DNA from: Apis mellifera
Taxonomy: Eukaryota > Arthropoda > Insecta > Hymenoptera > Apidae
Assembly (NCBI RefSeq): GCF_003254395.2
Contig: NC_037652.1
Location: 2,939,001-3,003,000 of the forward strand
Length of the DNA: 64,000 bases
Direction of reading: 5' to 3'
A program made the translations under genes and the position numbers. This document shows, piece after piece, positions 13,801 through 24,491 of this stretch; the first letter of the stretch is position 1, and every line of letters begins with the position of its first letter. Under the pieces are notes generated by a model that had not been told where the DNA came from, did not search any database, and saw only the letters and a program-made list of their open reading frames with translations.

Positions 13801-14484
13801 ACGATATCAGATCAAAAGTATCTGTGTTAAGACTATTGACAGCCTATTCCCGCTACTGTTCTGCTACTGTCAATTATTAACTACTGACACGTACAACTAT
13901 CGAACTAACTAACTACTGTCAATCAGTGACGTTTAGTTACACGTTTGATGGATCTCGTCGATATCTCGATCGCTCCTTCCGAATATCAAGGGTTCCAATG
14001 AAATGCATTGATGTTCCATCAGAAATCAATTTTATAACAAGGATAATAAGAAAATAATAATAATAATAAGATTGTAAATTTACGATTTAAATTGTATAAA
14101 GAATCTTTAGAATTTTTCCAAGCTTTACTACTTCAAAAAATCAAGACAAAATAACGAATAGAAAATTTTCTGAATTTATTTTCTTTTTATTGTATAACAA
14201 TTATCTGTTAGACTTGATGAAAAATAATCGGAGAATTCAATTATTACGGTTACAATCTTTTCCTCTGTAATTTTAATCAAACGTAATATTCACTAGCTGA
14301 AACGGTTTCCACTAAAACCAATGTTTGCGAAATTATCGACATCTGCATTAACCTATCTATCCATTTGAAAATTAATTAATCCCGCAATGATTTCTGTAAC
14401 CCTTTGCGTATACCTCAAATTAAATAACCTGACTTTAAATTCCATTACATCAACGTAAACGAGGCAGTTACCACATTTGAAGCT
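7819..14484. other. AT-rich region with GC-rich islands, no recognised gene
   Basis: CpG-containing islands lie at 8220-8530 (preceded by a purine-rich GAGA run at 8145-8190) and 11610-11880. A third GC-richer patch at 13020-13200 is open on both strands. None shows a family motif with splice signals. Around 13820-13935 the words CTACTGTCA and CTACTG recur. Confidence 0.5.
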
Positions 14485-14616
14485 ATATTAGCCTCTATAG
14501 TGGTGAACGCACGCGTCTAATATAGTTAAAAGATAAACGCGAATACGTGCGAGCTAGCTTAGCTTTAAGCGCAACGTATTCGCTTACCATCCCAAACGAT
14601 CCAAGTTCGAAACCCA
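14485..14616 (+). pseudogene. tRNA-derived fragments flanking a hairpin
   Basis: TATAGTGGTGAACGCACGCG near 14496-14515 resembles the D arm and start of the anticodon arm of tRNA-Asp/Glu types, and AAGTTCGAAACCC at 14603-14615 resembles a T arm (B box). They are too far apart and unpaired for a working tRNA. A strong stem-loop (14539-14583) sits between them. Confidence 0.25.
14539..14583 (+). other. Strong imperfect hairpin
   Basis: GCGAATACGTGCG at 14539-14551 pairs with CGC-A-ACGTATTCGC at 14570-14583: 13 base pairs with one bulged A, closing an 18-nt loop. This is far GC-richer than the surroundings. The stem is too short for a typical miRNA precursor. The role is unknown. Confidence 0.5.
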
Positions 14617-17600
14617 CTTTTATCACGATCCAATTTTCTTCCATTTTCCACATTTTCTAAATCATCATTGCACTCCAAAACGTTCATTTTCATTGATAAA
14701 AGAATTTTCCAGATGTTTTTTCCATCATATTTATTCTTCGTTTCATCTTGTAAAATTTCCTTAGAGGGAATTTTTCAATAAAGAAAAAATTCATACATGT
14801 ATTATATACAATTCTGAAGAAGAAAGTTTCTTAATGAGATTCTAAAGGAATGAATTCTGTCTCGTAAAAAAGTCTGTTATGGAAAAAAATTTAAAAAGGT
14901 ATAAAGAAAAAACTTTATATTGTTTGATTGAAGATAGGGAAGAAAGATGTATCATGTCAGGATTTATTTATATAAATATACGACGATGCAATGTATGTAT
15001 GTTGTATGCATGCCATTCTATAAAAATCCTATAAAATTTCAAAGAAAATTCTTGAACGAAAAGAGAAAAGAAAGAAAAAGGAAAATAAAAAAGAAAAGAA
15101 TGGTATATATGTGGTTTGATTCAAGATGATAACACAAATCAAAATATACGTGTTTATGTAAAGCCAAGAAAGGATCTAATAATCAGTATTTATAGTGTTT
15201 GAATGCTACGTGTAAAATGGCAGAATGATGAATCGTATTTCCGTTAAACAGGAATATTTGCCAACGTTATCTCTCGTTGCAAACAAGAGTCGATACAAGC
15301 CACGGAACGAGATATTCGTGCGTGTTCGGAGCTTTACTCCCTGGATTACGCCTCGATCCACGGGAAGTTAAACAGTTCTGGAGTAGTTCGCCTAAATGGG
15401 GCCGATAAATGCATGCGTGCATGTGCAAGCATGCGGGATGTGGTACTGAATTTAAATTGTCCTCGCCTGGCTTTGTTAGATATACATATGAGAGAAAAGA
15501 GGTTTAACTTCCAGGATATGTTACATACATATACATAAACCTTTATGAATTAAAGTTTACGGAGAAAATTTAGATCAACGTGCGATTTATTTCGCGGATA
15601 ATCAAAATAATTTTCATTACTCTCAAACAAGTTGAGGATAATGTTTATCCGAGAACGAAGTAAAGATAAATATCACATTTTCTCGACTTTTCACAATACC
15701 CTTTTTATTTTCATTTTTCAATTTTTTCTTCGAATAAAACTCGAATGAGATAAATTTCTATCGAAACAATTTCTATAAACGATTCTTAAAAATGAGATAA
15801 AATTTCATTTTTTTGTAAAGATTAAGTGGCAATGATTCGATCCCCCTCTAATTTTCCAATCTTAAAAAAATTTTTTCTCTCAATAATTTACAGCAACGAG
15901 AATATTATCGCTCGATCGGTCGATTTCGCAAAACTCAAATCCCCTAAAGAGAATTTGCTTGAAATCGTTTAAAGATCGGCGTATTCTTTTTCTCGCCAAG
16001 GAACTCGAGTCGTAGGTATTTCAATCTCAAAGTCCGATCCGAATCCGATGACTAGGGCCATCGATAAAAGCCTAATCCCCCTCCTGACGTTTACTTTGCG
16101 TGCCAGATAAAATTGTGTCTCCTTCCACACTCACCCCGCTTCGATCAGGCCGCTTGTTCGCTTCGTGATTGACGTCTTTTGCGAGCGTGTTTCCGCTTCA
16201 CGCCCACTGTTCCTCGTCTTTGTGCTCTCTGAGAGGCAAAAGGGAAACATACTCCTACGAGCAACCATCTGACGTGTGTATGGAATGTCAATATCCTGGT
16301 TGCTGAAGGGTTGCTTTTGTTAGATTTTTTTTTATAGATTTTAGAGAATGAGATTATTTCCCTGATCGGAGAAAGTTAGTTTTGAAGAAGATTTTCATGC
16401 TTGGTTATCTTTTTTTATCATTAAGATTTGGTGATTATTAATTCTTATGCTTATTTTCAATCAAACGAAAAAAATAAATAAATGTTTCGACAGTTTAGAA
16501 TTCGAGTATGTTTATAATTTAGACATTTTAAAATATTTCTACTTCCATAAAAATATAAAAAAAGTTAATTTTAAACTTCGTAAAACATAAATCATAAGAT
16601 GCAAAAGAGTCAACGTAATTTTATTATCGTGTAAAAATTTCGTTATAATTCGCCATTATTATATAAAATTTTCGTGTAATTTTGAAGAAACGAATGACAC
16701 GCGAGTTTTTCGTTGAAAGACTCTCCCTTCGGGGGAGAATTTATCTGACTACAGTTCAAGACGACACGAGCCAAGGAACCGGTAATTGTCTCGTAACTGG
16801 GAAAATAAATTCTTCGGGGCAGGTGTTGCCATTCCGCTAATTGTTCAGTTACGAGCTCTATTTTCCGAGCGTCATACGGTTAAAACGTTTGCCCAGACCC
16901 CAGTCAGGGAAAATATCACCAACTCCGTTACATTGTTTCAAATAATGGTTATCTTTATTTGTCGTGTATCGTTGATTTCAACTATCGCTGAAACATCTGC
17001 TAGAAACGTGGATTTTTTCGTAGAAAAAATTTGAGAAGAAAAAGAAAAAGAATTACATCGTTGAAAAAATTTTTGTTAAATAAAAGAACTTATTAAAAAA
17101 AGAAATATGATTGAATAAATGAAATAAAGATATCATTGATTTATATAACGAGTACAGATCAATTAATGCTCAGACAGAAAGAAAAAGCCAATGGTTAACA
17201 TAGGCATATTATAAATTAAATGTCTATATTGATTTTGACCCAGATAATTTATCAATTATCTATATTATTTGTTTAACTTGTTTATTAAAATGAAATATAT
17301 ACCCTTTTCATTATTTATTTTCCCTGATATTTATTTAATCTAAACATCATCATTCATGCCCTCTGATTCAGTTATTGTCAATTTTTTCTTAACTATCAAT
17401 ATTTTTTTAATCGATGACTATTAATAAATGCAGTGATCAGTAAAAGATAAAATTTTAAAGAATGAAATTTTCTTAAAGAAAAAACGACAAACTATGACAC
17501 GTCCTCATAATATATTCTTCTATGAACTAAGCCAAACATCTAAACTCATTCAATCATAAATCCTTCATCGACCTATTTTCTGCTGGCAATATCGAAAAGA

Positions 17601-20600
17601 AAGGCTCAGCGATCTTTCCACCCGACTTTGTTTCGAGGTTTGCCGTTTGATATCGCGTTTCACCGATAGGCAGCGGCCAATTTCCGGTCCAAGGCGAGCT
17701 GTCCGCCCCTTAAGCATCCTGGAAGGACTTAAGACACTGCTAACAGGAAAGGCGATAAGGAAGATTCTCCCTGTCAGTTATCGATACCTCGCATCTCGAA
17801 TTCCGGATCCGAATCCATCCTCCTTCCCCTTCTCTTCACGCTATATTTTCTCAGCTTTATTGCGGGAAATTGGAGTAATCTCGTTCGAATTGGAAATAAT
17901 CGATCGAAGAATAATCGATGGAGGATAAATTATCCGTGGAAACATTTGTGGAAATTTCTCTATTAAATTCCATCATCATGTGGAATGAGACATTTGTAAC
18001 GTTTGAATAATTTTTTTTTAAGAAGAATATTCTATGCAATTTTGTATATTTATCATGTAACTTTAAAAAATATTTATATTGGGATAAAAAAAATTGTTAG
18101 ATAAAAATCTCGAATACTATCATTTAAAAGAAAAACTTCTTTTAAATAAAAATAAGGACAAATTGGACGATCAAATAAAAGAAAAATTTGGAGAATTCAA
18201 ATATTATTATTTTCGAATAATTTGTAAAGCAACGTAAAAGAAACAGAATTTCCGTTCATTTATGATTTTATCCCATCAAATCTGAATATTCAATCTCGTC
18301 GAATTTTCAAATAGTACTTCTCTTCTCTCTTTCCAATGGATGGATCAATTTGCATCGATTTTAAATCTTCGGATGAAATTTACGAATCAAATGAAGCTTC
18401 CTACCTGATCAATCGTTGATAAGTTAGAGGCTCGAATGGATCCAGATGGATTTTCTTAACTGGCGAAAACGAGCGAATTTATGTTCCTCGAAACAAACAC
18501 CGAGGCAATCTTTCTCTCTAGCCAGCTGCTCGAGGTTTTAATCTGCTTAACTCTCGAGTTTCACTGGATGAAGATAAAAGATAAAATAATAAGGATAAAA
18601 AAATAAAATGGAATGGAAGAAGATAGAAATGGAAAGATTACAGGAAAATACGCGAGACAATGTTTTGCGAAAGAAATTTATTTGTGGACTGAAAAAAAAA
18701 AAAAAGAAATCTGTACAATTATTTTGATAGTATGTGGATAATTTTAATTATTCCCTCGGATAATTAAAATTTTATCCCGGAGGGTAAGAATTTTAATGCG
18801 CTGAAAAATGTAAATTAAAAAAATTTTGCGAAAAATTGGATTAGAATAATTAATTAAGAAAAAAACATTTTGTTATTAAAATTTAAATTTCTCAAGAGAT
18901 TTAAATTATTATTAAAATTTAAATTTCTAAGTGAAATAAGAAATTTATTAATATAAGATTCGCATTAAAATTAAAAAGAATTTTAAAATGTATCGAAATT
19001 TTCCTTCTTTCCTTTTTTTTTTTTCTCTCTTTTATTTTCGATCGATCGACGTTATATATTTTCGAAACGGTTTTTCGAGATTGGATCGGGAGCAAATCCA
19101 TAATTGGCCGTCTCCGCGGGAAGGAGGGAAATTTGAATTTATATTGAAGTGAGAATGTCCTGTGATCTCTCCTACTTAATTCCGTTTTGTTTACGTATAC
19201 ATTGAATGCATATTCATGTTGGCGACATCCGTTGACAAAAATCTCGTGACGACTTGAAATATTAAGGTTGAAATTCTCGCGTCCCTCGCGAATCTCGTTA
19301 GTGTACGTGCGAATTAATCCTTAGAAGGAGATGGAAAATGAAAAGTTGAAAAGTGGGATAGTTGCAAGGCGGTGTATATTAGATCGAGTCGATGAAAATT
19401 TGTTCTCGTTTGGATTAAGAAAATTTATTTATTTTTTTTTTTTTTTTAATGGAAAATTTTATTGGCAAAAAAAAAATTGGTCGAAAATGTAACGAAGCAA
19501 TTTTAAATTTCATGGAAATATTTATGAATAAGGTAAGAAACTTTAGGAAAGTGTTCCTAAGCTTGTTCCCACTTTGGGAATATTAATATTGATTGAATTC
19601 AAAGTTATTATTTGCTTGGTAAATTGAATATTAAATTTGTCATATTCGTCGAAATAATTTTAAACAGAAAAGAAAATGAAACAAATGGAAAGAATCGTTT
19701 CTTAGACGTTTTTTAGAAATAATTAAATAGAACACGTATAATAATAAAGACTTACTTGACAACTATTGATCAACTATTAGCCAGAATTGTAGAGCTATCA
19801 TAGATTGGACAAGTGATATAGATTAATTAATAGTCAGACAAGTACAAAAAGTATATATGAAAGTCTTGTGCTACTTGTCTGACAGTGAATTGCTGATTCT
19901 ACTCATTGCTCTATTTACCATTATTTCCCTATATTATTCCCTATATTTGTTCCATTACACGACCCATACACTTTGCTGTTCATTTTCCTCAACTATTTAT
20001 TTAATCAAAAGATTTGTGATAATTGTTCATTCGTTCGCGAATTTCTTAACCAAAAGCCGAATTTCCAGCGACGAAACAATAGGATGAAGCCGAATTTGCA
20101 TCGAAATCGACTTCTGAGGCATGCAGTTTAATTCCAAGTGGAGTAGAATAAGAGAAAGAGAAAGAGAAAGAGAGAGAGAGAGATGTATTCGAGAAGCTCC
20201 ACGTTCATTTGTCTTCATTATCCTCTCATTATGACGTGGCTAAGGCCACTTTTCACGCATGCAACGACTCCGTTTCAAAATGGTTTCGGTCAAAATGGAG
20301 AATCTTAATCCGGGTAGATCAGATGCGGGGAATTAGAGTGTAGAATCGTGGCATTTGGCGAGAAGCCTGGTTTATTTGACGAGCCTGTGCCAAGAAATTC
20401 TTTCAGCCAAAGAACCGGCCTTTTCCCCTTTGAGACTCTTTATCAAAGGGATTAAACCCTTTTACGCTTTTGGTGTATAAAAAGCTGTTTTACAGGGAAT
20501 GCCATTTTTTTTTTATCTTCGTACGATTTGCGATACGTGATTTCAATTGTAATTAATGTATAGAATGATTGATCGAGGCATAAATCGTGAATTATCGTGT

Positions 20601-21370
20601 TTTACAAAATTTCTTTCTACGACGATATTCGTATATCATTTCTAGACGAAAAAATTATTTATCACCCCGTGTTTTATCAAGTGAAAGGTTCTTTTTTTTC
20701 TGTCGAGCAATACGTTTTGGATGAAACGAGACGATTGACGTATCGACGTTTACGAGTTTATGGATGGAAACAAGTGTCGCCTCTCGTTTCGCTTCCAATA
20801 TATCCGGTATTAACTCGATAGGGATTTTTGACAAGGGTAAAGAAAGGTAGGCACGCTCTAATTGGAATTGGCGAGGGATTATCGTTTGATCCATTGGAAA
20901 TGAGCGAATGAATAATGAAGAAAATGGTAATTAAATGGTATTAATTAAGTATCATAATAAATATCATATCGTTACTAATTAAATTTTTTTATTATTTTTT
21001 TTGTTTGTTTCATCTTCACTTGATTAATTTCAAGCTAACAATACTTTCCAAATGAATTCATACTTGATCCCTAAATCTTAATTGAAATACATATAACAAG
21101 ATATATTATAAAAAAACTTATTTTTTAAAATATAAAAATCTGCAATTCGTTGCAACATCGCCAGATAAGTGAAATGAATCATGCACAATCGACAAGTAGT
21201 ATAAATCAACCGTTAGTCAGCCTGAAAAATCTACCAAACAGATACCAGTGAAGAAAATGTGAATTTATGGACGCAAAGAGGGTGAAATGGAATACATGGA
21301 AAGAGTATTTAACACTGGAAGAGACGTCCTTGGGGCGTTATAATCATTGGGTATCGATCACTGGCCGCCT
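14617..21370. other. AT-rich region with GC-rich islands, no recognised gene
   Basis: GC-richer patches lie at 15280-15470 (including TGCATGCGTGCATG-type alternating sequence), 16000-16290, 17590-17920 (with a TATCGATA site at 17779) and 20230-20500. A 48-codon ATG frame at 15225-15371 has no recognisable features. Copies of a short dispersed motif occur at 17150 and 19808. Confidence 0.45.
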
Positions 21371-21427
21371 ATGACGCAGCGTCTGCTTCGAGGAACTTCG
21401 AATTCGTCCAATCAGAGGGGACGACCT
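21371..21427 (+). CDS. Candidate small-protein exon 1 (unrecognised)
   Basis: An ATG-initiated frame of 19 codons (MTQRLLRGTSNSSNQRGRP) ends exactly on a codon boundary at a consensus donor GTGAGT. The next plus-strand acceptor with a T-rich tract, ending GTTATTGTAG at 21684, opens in the same phase onto a 27-residue frame with a stop. The joined product would be 46 residues. I do not recognise it, and there is no signal peptide or cysteine. The ATG context is not strong, and the frame is open for eight codons before the ATG (previous stop TAA at 21341-21343), so the start is uncertain. It could equally be a non-coding transcript or chance. Confidence 0.22.
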
Positions 21428-21684
21428 GTGAGTGATGACCTCGTCCTTTCTAATCACCCTTTTGCGAGCTGATTTCACAGTATTCTCGACAGAAACGTCG
21501 AAACTTGACGAGAAGAAATGGAGAAAAGCAGAAGAGAACAGATCTTTCGACTCGAGAAAAGGTTTAAGTTAAAAATTTGGATTCTTCGTTGTAATAACGT
21601 AATCGAGCGAAGTAGCAGAGATTCGAGATTCCTCGAACGGAAGGATCGAGTACTTAACGAGGTATTTGTTTTGCGTTATTGTAG

Positions 21685-21768
21685 GCCACCGTCCCAGAAT
21701 CGCATGAACGCGCGGCGTTTGCGATAAACACGATTGATCTCCCTGGCACGCCTCCTCACGACGTTTAA
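21685..21768 (+). CDS. Candidate small-protein exon 2 (unrecognised)
   Basis: This follows acceptor TTGCGTTATTGTAG and reads 27 residues in phase 0 (ATVPESHERAAFAINTIDLP, then GTPPHDV) to a TAA at 21766-21768. Codon choice looks more balanced than in chance frames nearby, and the patch is GC-richer than its flanks. The intron to the first candidate exon would be 257 nt, with a possible branch site CTAAT. No family match is known to me. Confidence 0.22.
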   Translation, partial: ATVPESHERAAFAINTIDLPGTPPHDV

Positions 21769-22060
21769 ACAATATTTGACGATAAATATTGCGCCTCGTT
21801 GGCCATACAATCTTTGAAATAATACAACAATTTCCAAGTCCAACAATGGGAAAATGAATTTTCGGATATGATACAGAGTATACAATCGATTTCATTACTT
21901 ATCTCAGTATGATTATATTTTGCGTCACTATTTATTTACTTGTTCTACTTGTTTGATCGTTAGTGATGGGTTTGAGTCATTTGTTCATTTGTGATTCTAT
22001 TATGTTTTGGAATTGTATTATCTTATTGTGACTCTTTTTCTTGTCATTGGTAGTTTATTG

Positions 22061-22620
22061 TCTGATCCATGTTACTTGTTTCGTTATAGCTTTGTATTCT
22101 GATCATGAATATATCTAATTCTAGATACATATGTTTGGCACATCTGATCCATGCTATATATTTTCCACTTGTACTCTGTATTCTGATCATGAATATATTT
22201 AGAATATATCTAGATCATGGTTTATTCTAGTTAAATATGTTTGGCACATCTGATCCATGCTATTCGTTTCATTACATATTTTCCACTTGTACTCTGTATT
22301 TTGACCATGAATATATTTACAATATATCTAGATCATGGTTTATTCTAGTTAAATATGTTTGGCACATCTGATCCATGCTATTCGTTTCATTATAGCTATA
22401 TATTTTCCACTTGTACTCTGTATTCTGATCATGAATATATTTAGAATATATCTAGATCATGGTTTATTCTAGTTAAATATGTTCGGCACATCTGATCCAT
22501 GCTATTTGTTTCATTACAGCTATATTTTCCATTTGTATTCTGTATTTTGATCATGGATATATCTAATTCTAGATATATGGTTTATTTTTTTCTATTTAAA
22601 TCTGTTTGGCTTACTCTTTT
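22061..22620 (+). repeat. Tandem repeat, ~120 bp unit, about five copies
   Basis: The block TCTGATCCATG begins copies at 22061, 22143, 22249, 22367 and 22491, at distances of 82, 106, 118 and 124 bp. Each unit carries a ...CTTGTACTCTGTATT...GATCATGAATATAT...TCTAGATCATGG... body. The first copies are shortened by internal deletions, and the last trails off near 22620. This is a young minisatellite or small satellite array. Confidence 0.85.
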
Positions 22621-24433
22621 TGATCATTATTGGATTAATTTAATTGATTGTGAGTGAATTTGTTTTTTATGGAATAATTATTGGAATTTCTGAAACATTG
22701 TATTTGGAAAATATGAGTTTTAAATAATTATTACGTTTTAGAAAAATAATTCAAATAATATTTTGTGATATTCTGAAATATTCTAAGAAAGTCTGTACAA
22801 TTTCTATCATATTTTTAATGACAGTGAAATATTTCACAATAAAGAATCAGAAGTCATTAGATCATATTCCAATTAGATTTAATTATTTTACATTTTTTTT
22901 AAACTTCATCAAACTAAATCTCTAACGATAAATCTGAATTTATTCCTTTAAAGAAATCAAATCGTTAAAGAATTTGACTGTAAAAAAAGGTTATTGTTTA
23001 TCAGCACTTTCTACACGAAAATCAAATTACTGTTTCGCATACAAACTTTCATATCTCGACTTTTTGATCACTCTAACGTGCATCTCACGTGTTGATTAAT
23101 CATTTAGATGTATCCATATTTTTCCAATAATATGCACAATACTGTGCAAGAGTCTCATTTCATTTGCATTTATTGATCTTATAATGGCATATCTTGAAGG
23201 AACGAAATTCCATGATGAAATTATAGAGTTAATGTAATTATTTATTATTACAGCAGTATTGCATAGAAAAAGAAAAAATAAATAATAGGATTGAAATACC
23301 ATTAAATATCTAATCTTTCAACATAAAATTTTCATTTTCTTTTGATTGTGATTTACTGTTGGATGCGATCCAGACATGCTATTATTAGCTTTCAATCTTG
23401 ATAATGTTCTACTTTTCTCTTTTTCTCTTATATTCCATTTAGAAAAAGAAGGAGGATACAAATATTAAATATTTTTTTAATAATTTTATCCTGAAAAATT
23501 TAAATTTGGATAAATTTCCTTGTAAAAAACCAAATTTAATAATAGATCCATCTTATATCTCTTAAATATTTAATCCCTATTTTGAAGAATTATATATAAT
23601 ATCGATGAATATAATATCGTTGAAACATGAAAGTAATAATAAGAATCATTTTCCTTTAATAATTTACATATTTAATTGGATATTTTCTCTGAGCAGAATT
23701 CACAACGAAATCTTTGACAACGAAAAATTAATTACTGATTGTAATTTAAATTTGTAATATTATCAATTTGAATCCATTTCAATTTTGCGGATTTATTTAA
23801 CAAGACAGGTTGCAGAGAATTAATCCAATGTTTCAAGCTATGTAATTCTATGTCGAATTTTAAAAATTTTTTTTACACATTATTTGCACATAAAAATCTT
23901 TTAACGTTCATTTCCTTTTTTTACTTTTGATGTAATAAAAAAGAATTGCAGTCATTAATTGATATTTTATTAAGAGTGAATTAAAGAATGATATTTATTA
24001 CTCATTACTGTGGATATTTGTACATTTATGGAAAATTTAAATATGCAAAATATATTTCATTTAAAATGTATTGCTAATGGATGGAATAAATAATCAAATT
24101 CTTTAATCGTGTTCATAAAAATATTAATTTTAATTAAACATTCGTAATTATTTTATTATTTATATACATTTTACTATTGTAAATTGTGTATTTTTTGTTT
24201 ATAATTATCATTAATTATCATCAGGAAAGCAATTCGAAAAATTATTTTCATTTTCTCAAATTTGTTTTTTGAAAAACATCATAGATATTAATCTTGTCAA
24301 AATTATTGTTAGGATTATCCAATTATTTCAAATAAAATATTATCGTGTGTCAATGCTTGTTATAAATTAATTTGTAAGAAACTTTTAAAAGATGACTTTT
24401 AAAAAGACAATTTCCCTTTTATTCTTTTTTCAG
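22621..24433. other. AT-rich DNA upstream of the Ly6 exon
   Basis: Almost entirely A/T-rich sequence with no open frame of note. It is probably intron of the Ly6-family gene, since that gene needs upstream coding exons. Confidence 0.5.
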
Positions 24434-24491
24434 AAATATGTCAGCGAAGGGTCGATAGTTCGAGACTGCGTGCCAACGTGTGTGGAAAAGG
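24434..24491 (+). CDS. Ly6/uPAR-family GPI-anchored protein, penultimate coding exon (partial gene)
   Basis: Internal exon of a three-finger (Ly6/uPAR) protein. It is bounded by a T-rich tract ending in TTTTTTCAG and by a consensus donor GTGAGT directly after base 24491. The 58 nt read in phase 0 give 19 residues, including VRDCVPTCVEK, plus one extra base. The split codon (G+AG, Glu) joins exactly in frame to the exon at 29127, and the joined product has the Ly6 C-terminal pattern C-x3-C ... YCC-x4-CN. Members of this family are short secreted or GPI-linked proteins that act outside the plasma membrane; insect examples modulate ion channels or septate junctions. The particular role of this one cannot be told. 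The N-terminal signal peptide and the first cysteines (usually CYxC) must come from upstream exon(s) ending in phase 0, which I could not find on the plus strand of the window. Confidence 0.8.

Noticed and set aside
15225..15371. 48-codon ATG frame in a GC-richer patch
   Set aside because: No family match, no flanking splice sites, and of a length expected by chance.
20451..20480. TTAAACCCTTTTACG, resembling the piggyBac-like end
   Set aside because: TTAA is not directly followed by CCC, and I saw no partner inverted end nearby.
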